Source: Geoglobus sp. | Lineage (GTDB): Archaea; Halobacteriota; Archaeoglobi; Archaeoglobales; Archaeoglobaceae | Assembly: GCA_027016965.1 (NCBI GenBank) | Contig: JALURI010000121.1 | Coordinates: forward strand, 7,536-13,493 | Direction of reading: 5' to 3' | DNA: 5,958 nucleotides | Shown here: piece by piece, positions 1-5,317 of the stretch | How the letters are laid out: each line of letters starts with the position of its first letter | Numbering within the stretch: position 1 is the first letter of the stretch | Translations under genes and position numbers: made by a program | Notes under the pieces: generated by a model | The model's database searches: none | Seen by the model: only the letters and a program-made list of their open reading frames with translations | What the model was told of the DNA's origin: nothing

Positions 1-1
1 G

Positions 2-313
2 GCTGAGAAGGTGGATATTCCCGAACAGAAAACGGTTGATGAGTTTCTTGAGAAAGTTGCAGAAGGTGCTGTTGATCCAGACCTTATAAACTACTATAAG
101 TTTGTTTTTGATCCAAACTTTTCTCCAAAAACATTATCACCCAGTGCTATAACAAATCTGCCTGAAACTTTCTCCTTAGCCAGATACAGTGAGTACCCGT
201 TGCCCCTTTCAGGCGCATCATTCACCACAATATCAAATCTGAAATCATTTTCTCTCAAAAATTGTTCAATTTCTGCCCTGTTCTTCTCATTTACAACAAC
301 AGTGAACTCATGA
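2..313 (+). CDS. 3' fragment of an unrecognised gene, reading on into antisense of the cytidylyltransferase fragment
   Basis: The frame is open from the left edge of the window. The first 38 or so residues (to about position 115) look like a genuine soluble protein: charged, rich in Glu, Lys, Asp and Val, with a helical stretch TVDEFLEKVAEGAVDPDLIN followed by YYKFVFDP. Beyond about 115 the frame lies directly antisense to a recognisable cytidylyltransferase, and its translation turns Ser/Thr/Pro/Leu-rich, as expected of a shadow frame. My reading is that the true coding part ends near 105-117, and that the rest up to the stop at 311-313 is read-through caused by a rearrangement or an assembly join. 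A GTG at 11 is available, but the frame continues upstream of it, so the real start lies outside the window. I do not recognise the family and assign no function. Confidence 0.35.
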   Translation, partial: AEKVDIPEQKTVDEFLEKVAEGAVDPDLINYYKFVFDPNFSPKTLSPSAITNLPETFSLARYSEYPLPLSGASFTTISNLKSFSLKNCSISALFFSFTTTVNS

Positions 314-438
314 ATTCCATGCTTCTCAAGAAGCTTCATTGATCTGTAAAGTATTTCCCTTCCTCCGACCTTTATGAGGGGTTTAACCTGACCGTTCATT
401 CTTCTGGCAAGTCCTGAGCATAGCAGGACTGCCTTCAT
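94..438 (-). CDS. Truncated inositol-1-phosphate cytidylyltransferase-like nucleotidyltransferase (N-terminal half of the domain)
   Basis: The 114-residue product begins like a sugar-nucleotidyltransferase Rossmann domain. It has an N-terminal strand and nucleotide loop (MKAVLLCSGLARRM, residues 1-14), a conserved lysine in VKPL (K19), VGGREIL (24-30), and the segment ERGNGYSLYLAKE (77-89) followed by FVIALGDNVF (95-104) with the likely metal-binding Asp101. The NGYSL plus GD-x-V(F/Y) combination is what I know from archaeal inositol-1-phosphate cytidylyltransferases, which make CDP-inositol for di-myo-inositol phosphate, an osmolyte of hyperthermophiles. Those domains run to about 230 residues and are often fused to a membrane CDP-alcohol phosphotransferase. 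Here similarity stops near residue 108 and a TAG follows six codons later, so the sugar-phosphate-binding half is missing and activity is unlikely. It is probably a pseudogene or a contig-join artefact. The loop is unusual (SGLARR instead of AGxGxR). No Shine-Dalgarno precedes the ATG, which suggests a leaderless mRNA. Confidence 0.6.
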   Translation of the reverse strand: MKAVLLCSGLARRMNGQVKPLIKVGGREILYRSMKLLEKHGIHEFTVVVNEKNRAEIEQFLRENDFRFDIVVNDAPERGNGYSLYLAKEKVSGRFVIALGDNVFGEKFGSKTNL

Positions 439-450
439 GTTTTAAACATG
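436..450. repeat. Short inverted repeat CATGTTT-T-AAACATG over the cytidylyltransferase start codon
   Basis: Two perfect 7-bp arms flank one central base. The left arm contains the minus-strand start codon (436-438). The motif CATGTT recurs 11 bp on, at 447-452, and AACATGTT (445-452) is itself palindromic. It sits downstream of the presumed minus-strand promoter, in the position of an operator or start-site element. Short AT-rich palindromes also arise by chance, so a regulatory role is only a suggestion. Confidence 0.3.
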
Positions 451-463
451 TTAGGGCTCGGAG

Positions 464-473
464 TAAATATTTA
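464..473 (-). promoter_or_regulatory. Candidate TATA box for the divergent cytidylyltransferase gene
   Basis: TAAATATTTA is a perfect 10-bp palindrome centred about 30 bp upstream of the minus-strand ATG at 438. Archaeal TATA boxes sit about 26 bp upstream of transcription starts, so this would give an almost leaderless transcript, in keeping with the lack of a Shine-Dalgarno. Because it is symmetric it could also serve the plus strand, but the box at 503-510 is better placed for the fwd genes. Confidence 0.4.
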
Positions 474-502
474 ACTACGCTGATTGATAAAAATGGCAAC
501 CA

Positions 503-510
503 TTAAATAT
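503..510 (+). promoter_or_regulatory. Candidate TATA box of the fwdDBAC operon
   Basis: TTAAATAT lies 41-48 bp upstream of the fwdD ATG at 551. Allowing about 26 bp from box to transcription start puts the mRNA start near 530-535. That leaves a leader of about 20 nt, just enough to carry the GGTGA ribosome-binding site at 541-545. The preceding bases (GGCAACCA) are a possible BRE region but not a strong match. The placement is inferred from spacing only. Confidence 0.45.
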
Positions 511-540
511 CCTCAAAAGAGAGTTTTCCATAAAAATAAC

Positions 541-545
541 GGTGA
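541..545 (+). promoter_or_regulatory. Shine-Dalgarno GGTGA that decides the fwdD start
   Basis: GGTGA is followed by exactly 5 nt and then ATG at 551. The GTG at 542 is in frame but lies inside this site, so it is better read as part of the ribosome-binding site than as the start codon. Confidence 0.7.
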
Positions 546-550
546 AAAAG

Positions 551-919
551 ATGATTGAGGTTGAGGTTATTACTGGCAGAACAATTGATCAGGGAAAAAC
601 GGTTGAGGAAAAGCTTTCTGAAGAATATTTCAACGCCGTAAATTACTGTGAGATTAATGAACAGGACTTCAAAAAACTCGGTCTGAAGGAAGGTAACAGA
701 GTAAAGGTAAAAACCGATTTTGGAGAGGTTGTTGTTTTCGCAAAAATCGGGGATGTGCCAGAAGGAGTGATTTTTATCCCAATGGGACCCTATGCAAATA
801 GAGTTATTTCAGATGACACAGATGGCACAGGGATGCCAAGATTCAAGGGGGTTACAGGAGTTATTGAAAAGACAGAGGAAAAGGTAAAATCAATAAAGGA
901 GCTCTTAGGGGTGGAGTAA
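551..919 (+). CDS. fwdD: Formylmethanofuran dehydrogenase subunit D (molybdopterin-dinucleotide-binding subunit)
   Basis: FwdD is the small subunit that closes the bis-pterin cofactor site of the W/Mo formylmethanofuran dehydrogenase. The enzyme acts in the cytoplasm and interconverts CO2 plus methanofuran with formylmethanofuran. The 122-residue protein has the family layout: EVEVITGRTIDQG at the start (residues 3-15), a double-psi-barrel core with INEQDFKKLGLKEGNRVKV (35-53), then VIFIPMGPYANRVI (73-86) and the pterin-contacting segment DTDGTGMPRFKG (89-100). The length is close to the usual 125-130. I chose ATG 551 over the in-frame GTG 542 because GGTGA lies 5 nt before it. It is the first gene of the operon, and its TAA directly abuts the fwdB ATG. 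FwdD corresponds to the C-terminal domain of one-chain formate dehydrogenase-type enzymes, yet here it is encoded before the catalytic subunit. Tungsten versus molybdenum type cannot be told from the sequence. Confidence 0.92.
   Translation: MIEVEVITGRTIDQGKTVEEKLSEEYFNAVNYCEINEQDFKKLGLKEGNRVKVKTDFGEVVVFAKIGDVPEGVIFIPMGPYANRVISDDTDGTGMPRFKGVTGVIEKTEEKVKSIKELLGVE
908..916 (+). promoter_or_regulatory. Shine-Dalgarno of fwdB inside the fwdD 3' end
   Basis: The purine-rich GGGGTGGAG overlaps the last codons of fwdD. Its GGTGG core ends 5 nt before ATG 920, which points to translational coupling with fwdD. Confidence 0.6.
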
Positions 920-2170
920 ATGGCTGATGCTGTGTGCACTTTTTGTGGAAATGTTTGTGATGATGTGGAATTTGATGTAAACACACAGAAGGGAAAAAGA
1001 CTGTGTGCCCTTGGTCTTGGGAAGTTCAGGGAGAAGGAGAGAATACAGAACCCTATGATTGATGGGAAAGAGGTGAGCTATGAGGAAGCAATTGAAAAGG
1101 CAGCGGAAATACTTGTCAGTGCCAAAAAACCTCTGCTCTACGGATGGTCATCAACTGTGAATGAAGCGATAAGATACGGTATCATTCTGACTGAAAAGGT
1201 TGGGGGAGTTTACGATCAGTGTTCGAGTGTGTGTCATGCTCCCGGCACTCTTGCAATAATTGAAGAGGGAATCCCGGGAGGATCCCTTGGTACAGCGAAG
1301 AACAGGGCTGATGTGATTATTTTCTGGGGATGCAATCCCCTTGAAGCTCATCCAAGACATCCTGCAAGATACAGCGCAATGGCAAAGGGATTTCTGATCA
1401 AAAGCAGAAAGGACAGAAAGGTGGTTGTTGTTGATGTCAGAAAAACAAAATCAGCCAACATGGCAGACAAATTCATTCAGATAGCACCGGGCTATGACTA
1501 TGCCATTATCTCAGCTTTAAGAGCACTTGTTAAGGGAGAGGACATTGAGGCAAGAGAGGTTGGAGGTGTTCCAAAGGAGGAGCTTGCAGAGCTTGCAGAC
1601 ATGATGAAGAGTGCAAAGTACGGAGTTATCTTTTACGGACTTGGAATAACCCAGTCGAGAGGTAGAGACAGAAATATTGAGAATGCGGTAAAGCTAATCC
1701 AGCTCCTCAACAGATACACAAGATGGATAATATGGCCTATGAGAGGACATTATAATGTTGTTGGAGCAGGTGAGATCCCCGCCTGGGAGGTTGGGTTTCA
1801 GTATGCAATAGATTTCAGCAGAGGATATCCAAGATTTTCTCCTGCCGAGTTTGCAGCTGTTGAGATGCTTTTGAGAAGAGACTGTGATGCGATGCTTGTC
1901 ATGTCAAGTGATCCTGCCGCACACTTCCCCTGGAAGGCTGTTGAACACATGAAAAACATTCCTGTAATTCAGATTGATCCCTTCCCAAACATGACAACCC
2001 TGCTTTCAAATGTTGTTATCCCCTCTGCCGTTGCAGGAATTGAGGCTGAAGGCAATGTTTACAGAATGGATGGAATTGTTCTTAGAGTGAAGAAGCTCAT
2101 TGACACAGAATACTGGAGCGATGAGAAGATCATCCATGAAATCCTGAAAGCTGTGGAGAGGAGGCTCTGA
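920..2170 (+). CDS. fwdB: Formylmethanofuran dehydrogenase subunit B (catalytic bis-pterin W/Mo subunit)
   Basis: FwdB carries the bis-molybdopterin-guanine-dinucleotide metal centre that reduces CO2 to formate, or runs in reverse, before formate reaches FwdA. The 416-residue length is normal for the family. A [4Fe-4S] motif opens the protein: CTFCGNVC plus a later Cys (C6, C9, C13, C29; C-x2-C-x3-C-x15-C). The metal ligand is most likely Cys105 in CSSVCHAPG, which matches the tungsten-binding Cys of Methanothermobacter FwdB and the selenocysteine of some methanogen paralogues. Here the codon is TGT, so it is a Cys enzyme. Pterin-binding segments include IIFWGCNPLEAHPRH (133-147), VVVVDVRKTKSAN (168-180), MSSDPAAHFP (328-337) and IPSAVAGIEAEGNVYRMDG (367-385). 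The last third lacks the C-terminal cofactor domain because FwdD supplies it. The ATG abuts the fwdD stop. The electron partners (FwdF/FwdG-type polyferredoxin) are not encoded nearby. Confidence 0.95.
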   Translation: MADAVCTFCGNVCDDVEFDVNTQKGKRLCALGLGKFREKERIQNPMIDGKEVSYEEAIEKAAEILVSAKKPLLYGWSSTVNEAIRYGIILTEKVGGVYDQCSSVCHAPGTLAIIEEGIPGGSLGTAKNRADVIIFWGCNPLEAHPRHPARYSAMAKGFLIKSRKDRKVVVVDVRKTKSANMADKFIQIAPGYDYAIISALRALVKGEDIEAREVGGVPKEELAELADMMKSAKYGVIFYGLGITQSRGRDRNIENAVKLIQLLNRYTRWIIWPMRGHYNVVGAGEIPAWEVGFQYAIDFSRGYPRFSPAEFAAVEMLLRRDCDAMLVMSSDPAAHFPWKAVEHMKNIPVIQIDPFPNMTTLLSNVVIPSAVAGIEAEGNVYRMDGIVLRVKKLIDTEYWSDEKIIHEILKAVERRL

Positions 2171-2171
2171 A

Positions 2172-2176
2172 GGTGA
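2172..2176 (+). promoter_or_regulatory. Shine-Dalgarno GGTGA that decides the fwdA start
   Basis: AGGTGA lies just after the fwdB stop and is followed by 5 nt and ATG 2182, the same arrangement as at fwdD. An in-frame GTG at 2173 lies within the site and is unlikely to be the start codon. Confidence 0.68.
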
Positions 2177-2181
2177 TTGAA

Positions 2182-3864
2182 ATGCTCTGGATTAAAAATG
2201 GAATTGTTGTTGATCCAAAAAACGGAATTGACGCTGAAAGGATGGACATATTTGTTAAAGACGGAAGAATCGTGAGCGAGAATGAGGTCAGGAAAGAGGA
2301 TTGCAGGGTGATTGATGCAAGCAACAGGCTTGTTGTTGCTGGTGGAGTTGACATGCACGCTCATATTGCTGGAAGTAAGATAAACGTTGGCAGAACAATG
2401 AGACCTGAAGAGATGAGAGTTGTGAGGCAGACTGCAGGGAAGCTGAGAGCTTCGATGGGAAGGGTTTTGCTAACATCTCCAGCCATTGGATATGAGTATG
2501 CAAGAATGGGCTACACAACAGCTGTTGAGGCAGCCACACCACCAATAGGTGCACCCCACACCCATGAGGAGCTTGATTCCATTCCAGTTGTTGACAAAGC
2601 TTCCCTTACTGTCTTCGGAAACTGGCATCCTGTTTTCAAGTATGCAGCTGAGAAGGATGGAGAAAAGATGAGAGCATTCATTGCATGGGCTCTTGAAAGA
2701 ACGAAGGGTTTTGGTGTTAAGGTTGTTAACCCGGGTGGTGTTGAGGCCTGGATGTATGGCGGAAATGTGAGAAATCTTGAGGATGAGGTTCCGAAATGGG
2801 GAGTTACACCTAAGGAAATAATCACAGAGCTTGTAAATGCAAATGAAGAACTTAACTTGCCTCATTCTGTCCATCTTCATTGCAACAATCTTGGAGTTCC
2901 AGGGAACTACCAGACAACAGTGGAGACAATAAAGCTTGTTTCCGGCATCAAAAATAAGTCGAGACAGGTTCTTCACATCACTCATGTTCAGTTCAACGCT
3001 TATGCTGGAAGTTCCTGGAGGGATGTGGCAAGTGGGGCAGCAGAGATTGCAAAGGTTGTCAATTCTATGGACAATGTTACCATAGACATGGGTCAGGCCA
3101 TTTTTGGCCATGCAACTGCAATGACAAGCGATGCCCCGTTCCAGTTCACACTGCATAAGCTCACAGGCTCGAGATGGGTAAACAAGGATACCGAGATTGA
3201 AGGCGGTGCAGGAATAGTGCCGATAACATACATGCCCAGGAATCCTGTGCATGCATTGCAATGGGCAATTGGTCTTGAGCTTGGACTGCTTGTTGACAGT
3301 GATAAGGTGGTTCTCTCTACAGATTATCCAAATGGAGGACCCTACACAGAATATCCCTACGTTATGGCGATACTAATGAGCAAAAAGATGAGAGAGAAGG
3401 AGCTTGAAAGAGTAAGTCCTTACGTGCAGAAAGCAACATCCCTGCCTGCCATTGATGTTGAGAGAACACTTTACGAAGTTATTGAGATGACCAGAAGCTT
3501 GCCTGCAAGGGTGATGGGCTTAGACAGCAAGGGCCATCTTGGCATTGGAGCTGATGCCGACATAGCAATATATAACCTCAATCCAGATGATCTCGACCCC
3601 TCATCTCAGTATGATGCTGTCAACAGAGAGTTCAGAGTTCCAGCATACACAATAAAGGATGGAGACATAATCGTCAGAGATGGAACCCTGCTGAAAGAAA
3701 CGTGGGGTAAAACGTACTGGGCTGATGCAAGAAAGAAGGTGAATCCTGAATCAATAGACTCAGACCTCGATGATTTCTTCACAAACTACTATACTGTCGA
3801 GAGAAAGAATTACGGAGTTGCGGAATACTGGATGAGAAAACCTGAAAGGCTGGAGGTGAAGTGA
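2182..3864 (+). CDS. fwdA: Formylmethanofuran dehydrogenase subunit A (binuclear zinc amidohydrolase)
   Basis: FwdA joins formate to methanofuran, or hydrolyses formylmethanofuran, at a dinuclear zinc site linked by an internal channel to FwdB. The 560-residue protein shows the amidohydrolase (dihydroorotase/urease-like) plan. An N-terminal beta segment (LWIKNGIVVDPKNG) leads to the metal motif GGVDMHAH (H59, H61). The presumed carboxylated lysine is K180 in GVKVVNPGG. Histidines at H231/H233 (SVHLHCNN) and H265/H268 (LHITHVQF) and the catalytic Asp D381 in LSTDYPNGGP complete the site. The C-terminal beta sandwich returns at GHLGIGADADIAIYNL. Numbering is from ATG 2182, chosen because GGTGA precedes it by 5 nt; starting at GTG 2173 would add three residues. 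The length is near the usual 560-575, and all expected metal ligands appear present. The gene follows fwdB after 11 nt, and its stop abuts the fwdC start. Confidence 0.95.
   Translation: MLWIKNGIVVDPKNGIDAERMDIFVKDGRIVSENEVRKEDCRVIDASNRLVVAGGVDMHAHIAGSKINVGRTMRPEEMRVVRQTAGKLRASMGRVLLTSPAIGYEYARMGYTTAVEAATPPIGAPHTHEELDSIPVVDKASLTVFGNWHPVFKYAAEKDGEKMRAFIAWALERTKGFGVKVVNPGGVEAWMYGGNVRNLEDEVPKWGVTPKEIITELVNANEELNLPHSVHLHCNNLGVPGNYQTTVETIKLVSGIKNKSRQVLHITHVQFNAYAGSSWRDVASGAAEIAKVVNSMDNVTIDMGQAIFGHATAMTSDAPFQFTLHKLTGSRWVNKDTEIEGGAGIVPITYMPRNPVHALQWAIGLELGLLVDSDKVVLSTDYPNGGPYTEYPYVMAILMSKKMREKELERVSPYVQKATSLPAIDVERTLYEVIEMTRSLPARVMGLDSKGHLGIGADADIAIYNLNPDDLDPSSQYDAVNREFRVPAYTIKDGDIIVRDGTLLKETWGKTYWADARKKVNPESIDSDLDDFFTNYYTVERKNYGVAEYWMRKPERLEVK
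3852..3859 (+). promoter_or_regulatory. Full-length Shine-Dalgarno GGAGGTGA of fwdC inside fwdA
   Basis: GGAGGTGA is the full complement of the typical archaeal 16S rRNA 3' end. It overlaps the last codons of fwdA and ends 5 nt before ATG 3865, making it the strongest ribosome-binding site of the four fwd genes. Confidence 0.75.
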
Positions 3865-4569
3865 ATGCTTATTTTAAAGCCAAGATTCAGTTTTGATGTT
3901 AGCGTTGAGGCAGAGATAACTCCTGAGCTTGCCACAAAGAGTTTAGAGGAGATAAAGAGCTTTAAAGTGTGGTACGGAAAGTTTGAGAAAAACCTTGATG
4001 AGCTATTTGAAATAAGCAAAAAGGGAGACGAGAAGAAGCTGATTCTTGATGGTAACCTCTCAAAGGTTAAATGGGTTGGAATGGGAATGGATGATGGGGA
4101 GATCATTGTAAATGGAGACATCGGCGCTAACTGCGGAGCCTTCATGAGGGGTGGCAAGATCGTTATTGAAGGAAACGCAGATGACTGGCTTGGAGCGGAG
4201 ATGAAGGGTGGAGAGATAGCTGTCAGGGGAAATGCAAGAAACCTGATTGGCTGTGCATACTACGGAAACACCACAGGAATGCAGGATGGAAAAATTACCA
4301 TAGAAGGAAATGCAGGAAACTACATTGGAGAAAAAATGGCTGGAGGGATTATTGAAATAAAGGGATCTGCTGGTGATTTCATTGGAACCGAGATGAAAGG
4401 AGGGGAGATAATAATCCATGGAAACTGTGGTTTCGTTGGAGGAGACATGAAATCAGGAGTTATAAAAATAGGCGGGAGATTTGATTTGCTCCCAACATTC
4501 AGAAAGGCTGAGGATGAATGGACAGGAGATGTGCTTGTAGGAGGAGAAGGAAAAATAGTGAAGATCTGA
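3865..4569 (+). CDS. fwdC: Formylmethanofuran dehydrogenase subunit C (GltB C-terminal-like beta-helix scaffold)
   Basis: FwdC is the scaffold subunit that packs against FwdA and FwdB; it has no cofactor of its own. After an alpha/beta N-terminal region (residues 1-70), the 234-residue protein consists of tandem turns of a right-handed beta-helix. The consensus is M-x-x-G-x-I-x-(I/V)-x-G-x-(A/C)-x-x-x-(I/L)-G, as in the glutamate synthase alpha-subunit C-terminal domain. Turns start at M75, M94, M113, M139, M158, M177 and M195. The spacing is 19 residues, except for an insertion (CAYYGNTTG) that makes the third turn 26 and a final turn of 18. The protein ends soon after the helix (RFDLLPTF plus about 22 residues), somewhat shorter than the roughly 270 residues I recall for methanogen FwdC. 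It is the last gene of the operon, starting directly at the fwdA stop. Confidence 0.93.
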   Translation: MLILKPRFSFDVSVEAEITPELATKSLEEIKSFKVWYGKFEKNLDELFEISKKGDEKKLILDGNLSKVKWVGMGMDDGEIIVNGDIGANCGAFMRGGKIVIEGNADDWLGAEMKGGEIAVRGNARNLIGCAYYGNTTGMQDGKITIEGNAGNYIGEKMAGGIIEIKGSAGDFIGTEMKGGEIIIHGNCGFVGGDMKSGVIKIGGRFDLLPTFRKAEDEWTGDVLVGGEGKIVKI

Positions 4570-4590
4570 ATTTTTATCTTATTTTATCCA
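4570..4590 (+). terminator. T-rich tract after fwdC, a likely archaeal terminator
   Basis: Directly after the fwdC stop the plus strand reads TTTTTATCTTATTTTATCC, with no hairpin. T-runs of this type are the usual archaeal termination signal. The tract overlaps the last codons of the converging hydrolase gene, so fwd transcripts would extend a little into its antisense. Confidence 0.5.
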
Positions 4591-5278
4591 CTATTTTTGA
4601 TGCTGCTACAACAGAAAGGTGACTTATGAAGTTTGGAAGGTAGCTCTTGAGCTTTTCGCCATTAACATCTATTTCAGGTTTCCAGGCCTGCATCTCATCT
4701 ATTTCAATTATATCCACATCTCTACCCTCAGCCCACCTTGCAATTGCCATCTTAAAGCCCTCTGACTCATTTTTTCCGTAAAAAACAATCGCATTGGACA
4801 TTCTTTCAGGCGGGTTATATTTTTCAAGAATTCTGAACAGAACCTCAGGGTCTTTCTCTCTCACAGTGCATGACTTGAGCCTGAGTATGAATTTTGGCTC
4901 CGGAAGTATTTTTGATGAGAGTGGTGGTGAGATCGCATACACAAAATCAGCATCGCTTTTAAGGGCAAGCAATCCTCCAAGAGAATGTCCGATGGCAAAA
5001 ATTTCCGAATAGTTTTCCCCCAATTGGCTGATTGCCAGCTCAACATCCTCTATTACATTTTCATCCAGTGTCCTTTCATTCTCCCCGTGACCCCTGAGAT
5101 CCATCACAAAAACATTAGCGCCCTTCTCTGCTACATCATAACCAAAGCCAAGCCATGCCTTCTTGGATGATGAGTAGCCATGGAGGATAAGAAATGCTCT
5201 CTTTGCATCTGAATTTATGTGGAATGCGGGAATCCTGTACCCATTGTCTCCTTCAAAAAATATCTTCCTAACTTCCAT
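4574..5278 (-). CDS. Small alpha/beta hydrolase (serine hydrolase fold), substrate unknown
   Basis: The 234-residue protein has an alpha/beta-hydrolase core. The oxyanion-hole motif LILHGYSSSK (residues 30-39) is followed by VFVMDLRGHGENE (56-68) and the nucleophile elbow IGHSLGG with Ser99. The C-terminal His220 in NFISHLSV is the probable catalytic histidine. The acid residue is not at the familiar Asp: after the strand AIVFYGKNESEG (163-174) only Glu171 or Glu173 is available. The family includes esterases, lipases, thioesterases and C-C hydrolases, and no specific substrate can be read from this sequence. There is no signal peptide or membrane segment, so it is cytoplasmic. It lies 39 nt downstream of mch on the same strand and converges on fwdC with 4 nt between stops. 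No Shine-Dalgarno precedes the ATG, but a TATA-like box does, so a leaderless transcript is likely. Confidence 0.85.
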   Translation of the reverse strand: MEVRKIFFEGDNGYRIPAFHINSDAKRAFLILHGYSSSKKAWLGFGYDVAEKGANVFVMDLRGHGENERTLDENVIEDVELAISQLGENYSEIFAIGHSLGGLLALKSDADFVYAISPPLSSKILPEPKFILRLKSCTVREKDPEVLFRILEKYNPPERMSNAIVFYGKNESEGFKMAIARWAEGRDVDIIEIDEMQAWKPEIDVNGEKLKSYLPNFISHLSVVAASKIVDKIR

Positions 5279-5300
5279 AGAAGAAAAGAAGGGAAAATAA

Positions 5301-5308
5301 TAAATAAA
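5301..5308 (-). promoter_or_regulatory. Candidate TATA box of the hydrolase gene (or T-rich end signal of mch)
   Basis: On the minus strand TTTATTTA, followed by TTATTTT, is centred about 26 nt before the hydrolase ATG. That is the spacing expected when transcription begins at the start codon. The same T-rich tract lies just past the mch stop and could instead terminate mch; both uses are possible. Confidence 0.42.
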
Positions 5309-5317
5309 TCTTGTGTT

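Noticed and set aside
1..120. Continuation of the cytidylyltransferase in another minus-strand frame (frameshift pseudogene)
   Set aside because: One minus-strand frame is open here, but its translation does not resemble the expected second half of the domain, whereas the plus-strand frame looks genuinely coding. A rearrangement or contig join explains the data better.
542..550. GTG 542 as the fwdD start (and GTG 2173 as the fwdA start)
   Set aside because: Both GTGs lie within a GGTGA Shine-Dalgarno placed 5 nt before an ATG, and FwdD and FwdA family similarity begins just after the ATG.
2470..3261. 263-codon open frame on the minus strand inside fwdA
   Set aside because: It is fully antisense to fwdA, which has all its expected metal ligands and family motifs. 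The translation is rich in Cys, His and Leu without any recognisable motif, and no ribosome-binding site or promoter was seen, so it is a codon-bias shadow.
4060..4419. 119-codon minus-strand open frame inside fwdC
   Set aside because: It is antisense to the repetitive beta-helix turns of fwdC. Its own regular pattern simply mirrors that repeat.
4087..4460. Tandem DNA repeats within fwdC (recurring ATGAA(A/G)GG(A/T)GG-like units)
   Set aside because: These are the codons of the M-x-G-G beta-helix turns. They are a protein repeat with diverged DNA, not a minisatellite or CRISPR-like array.
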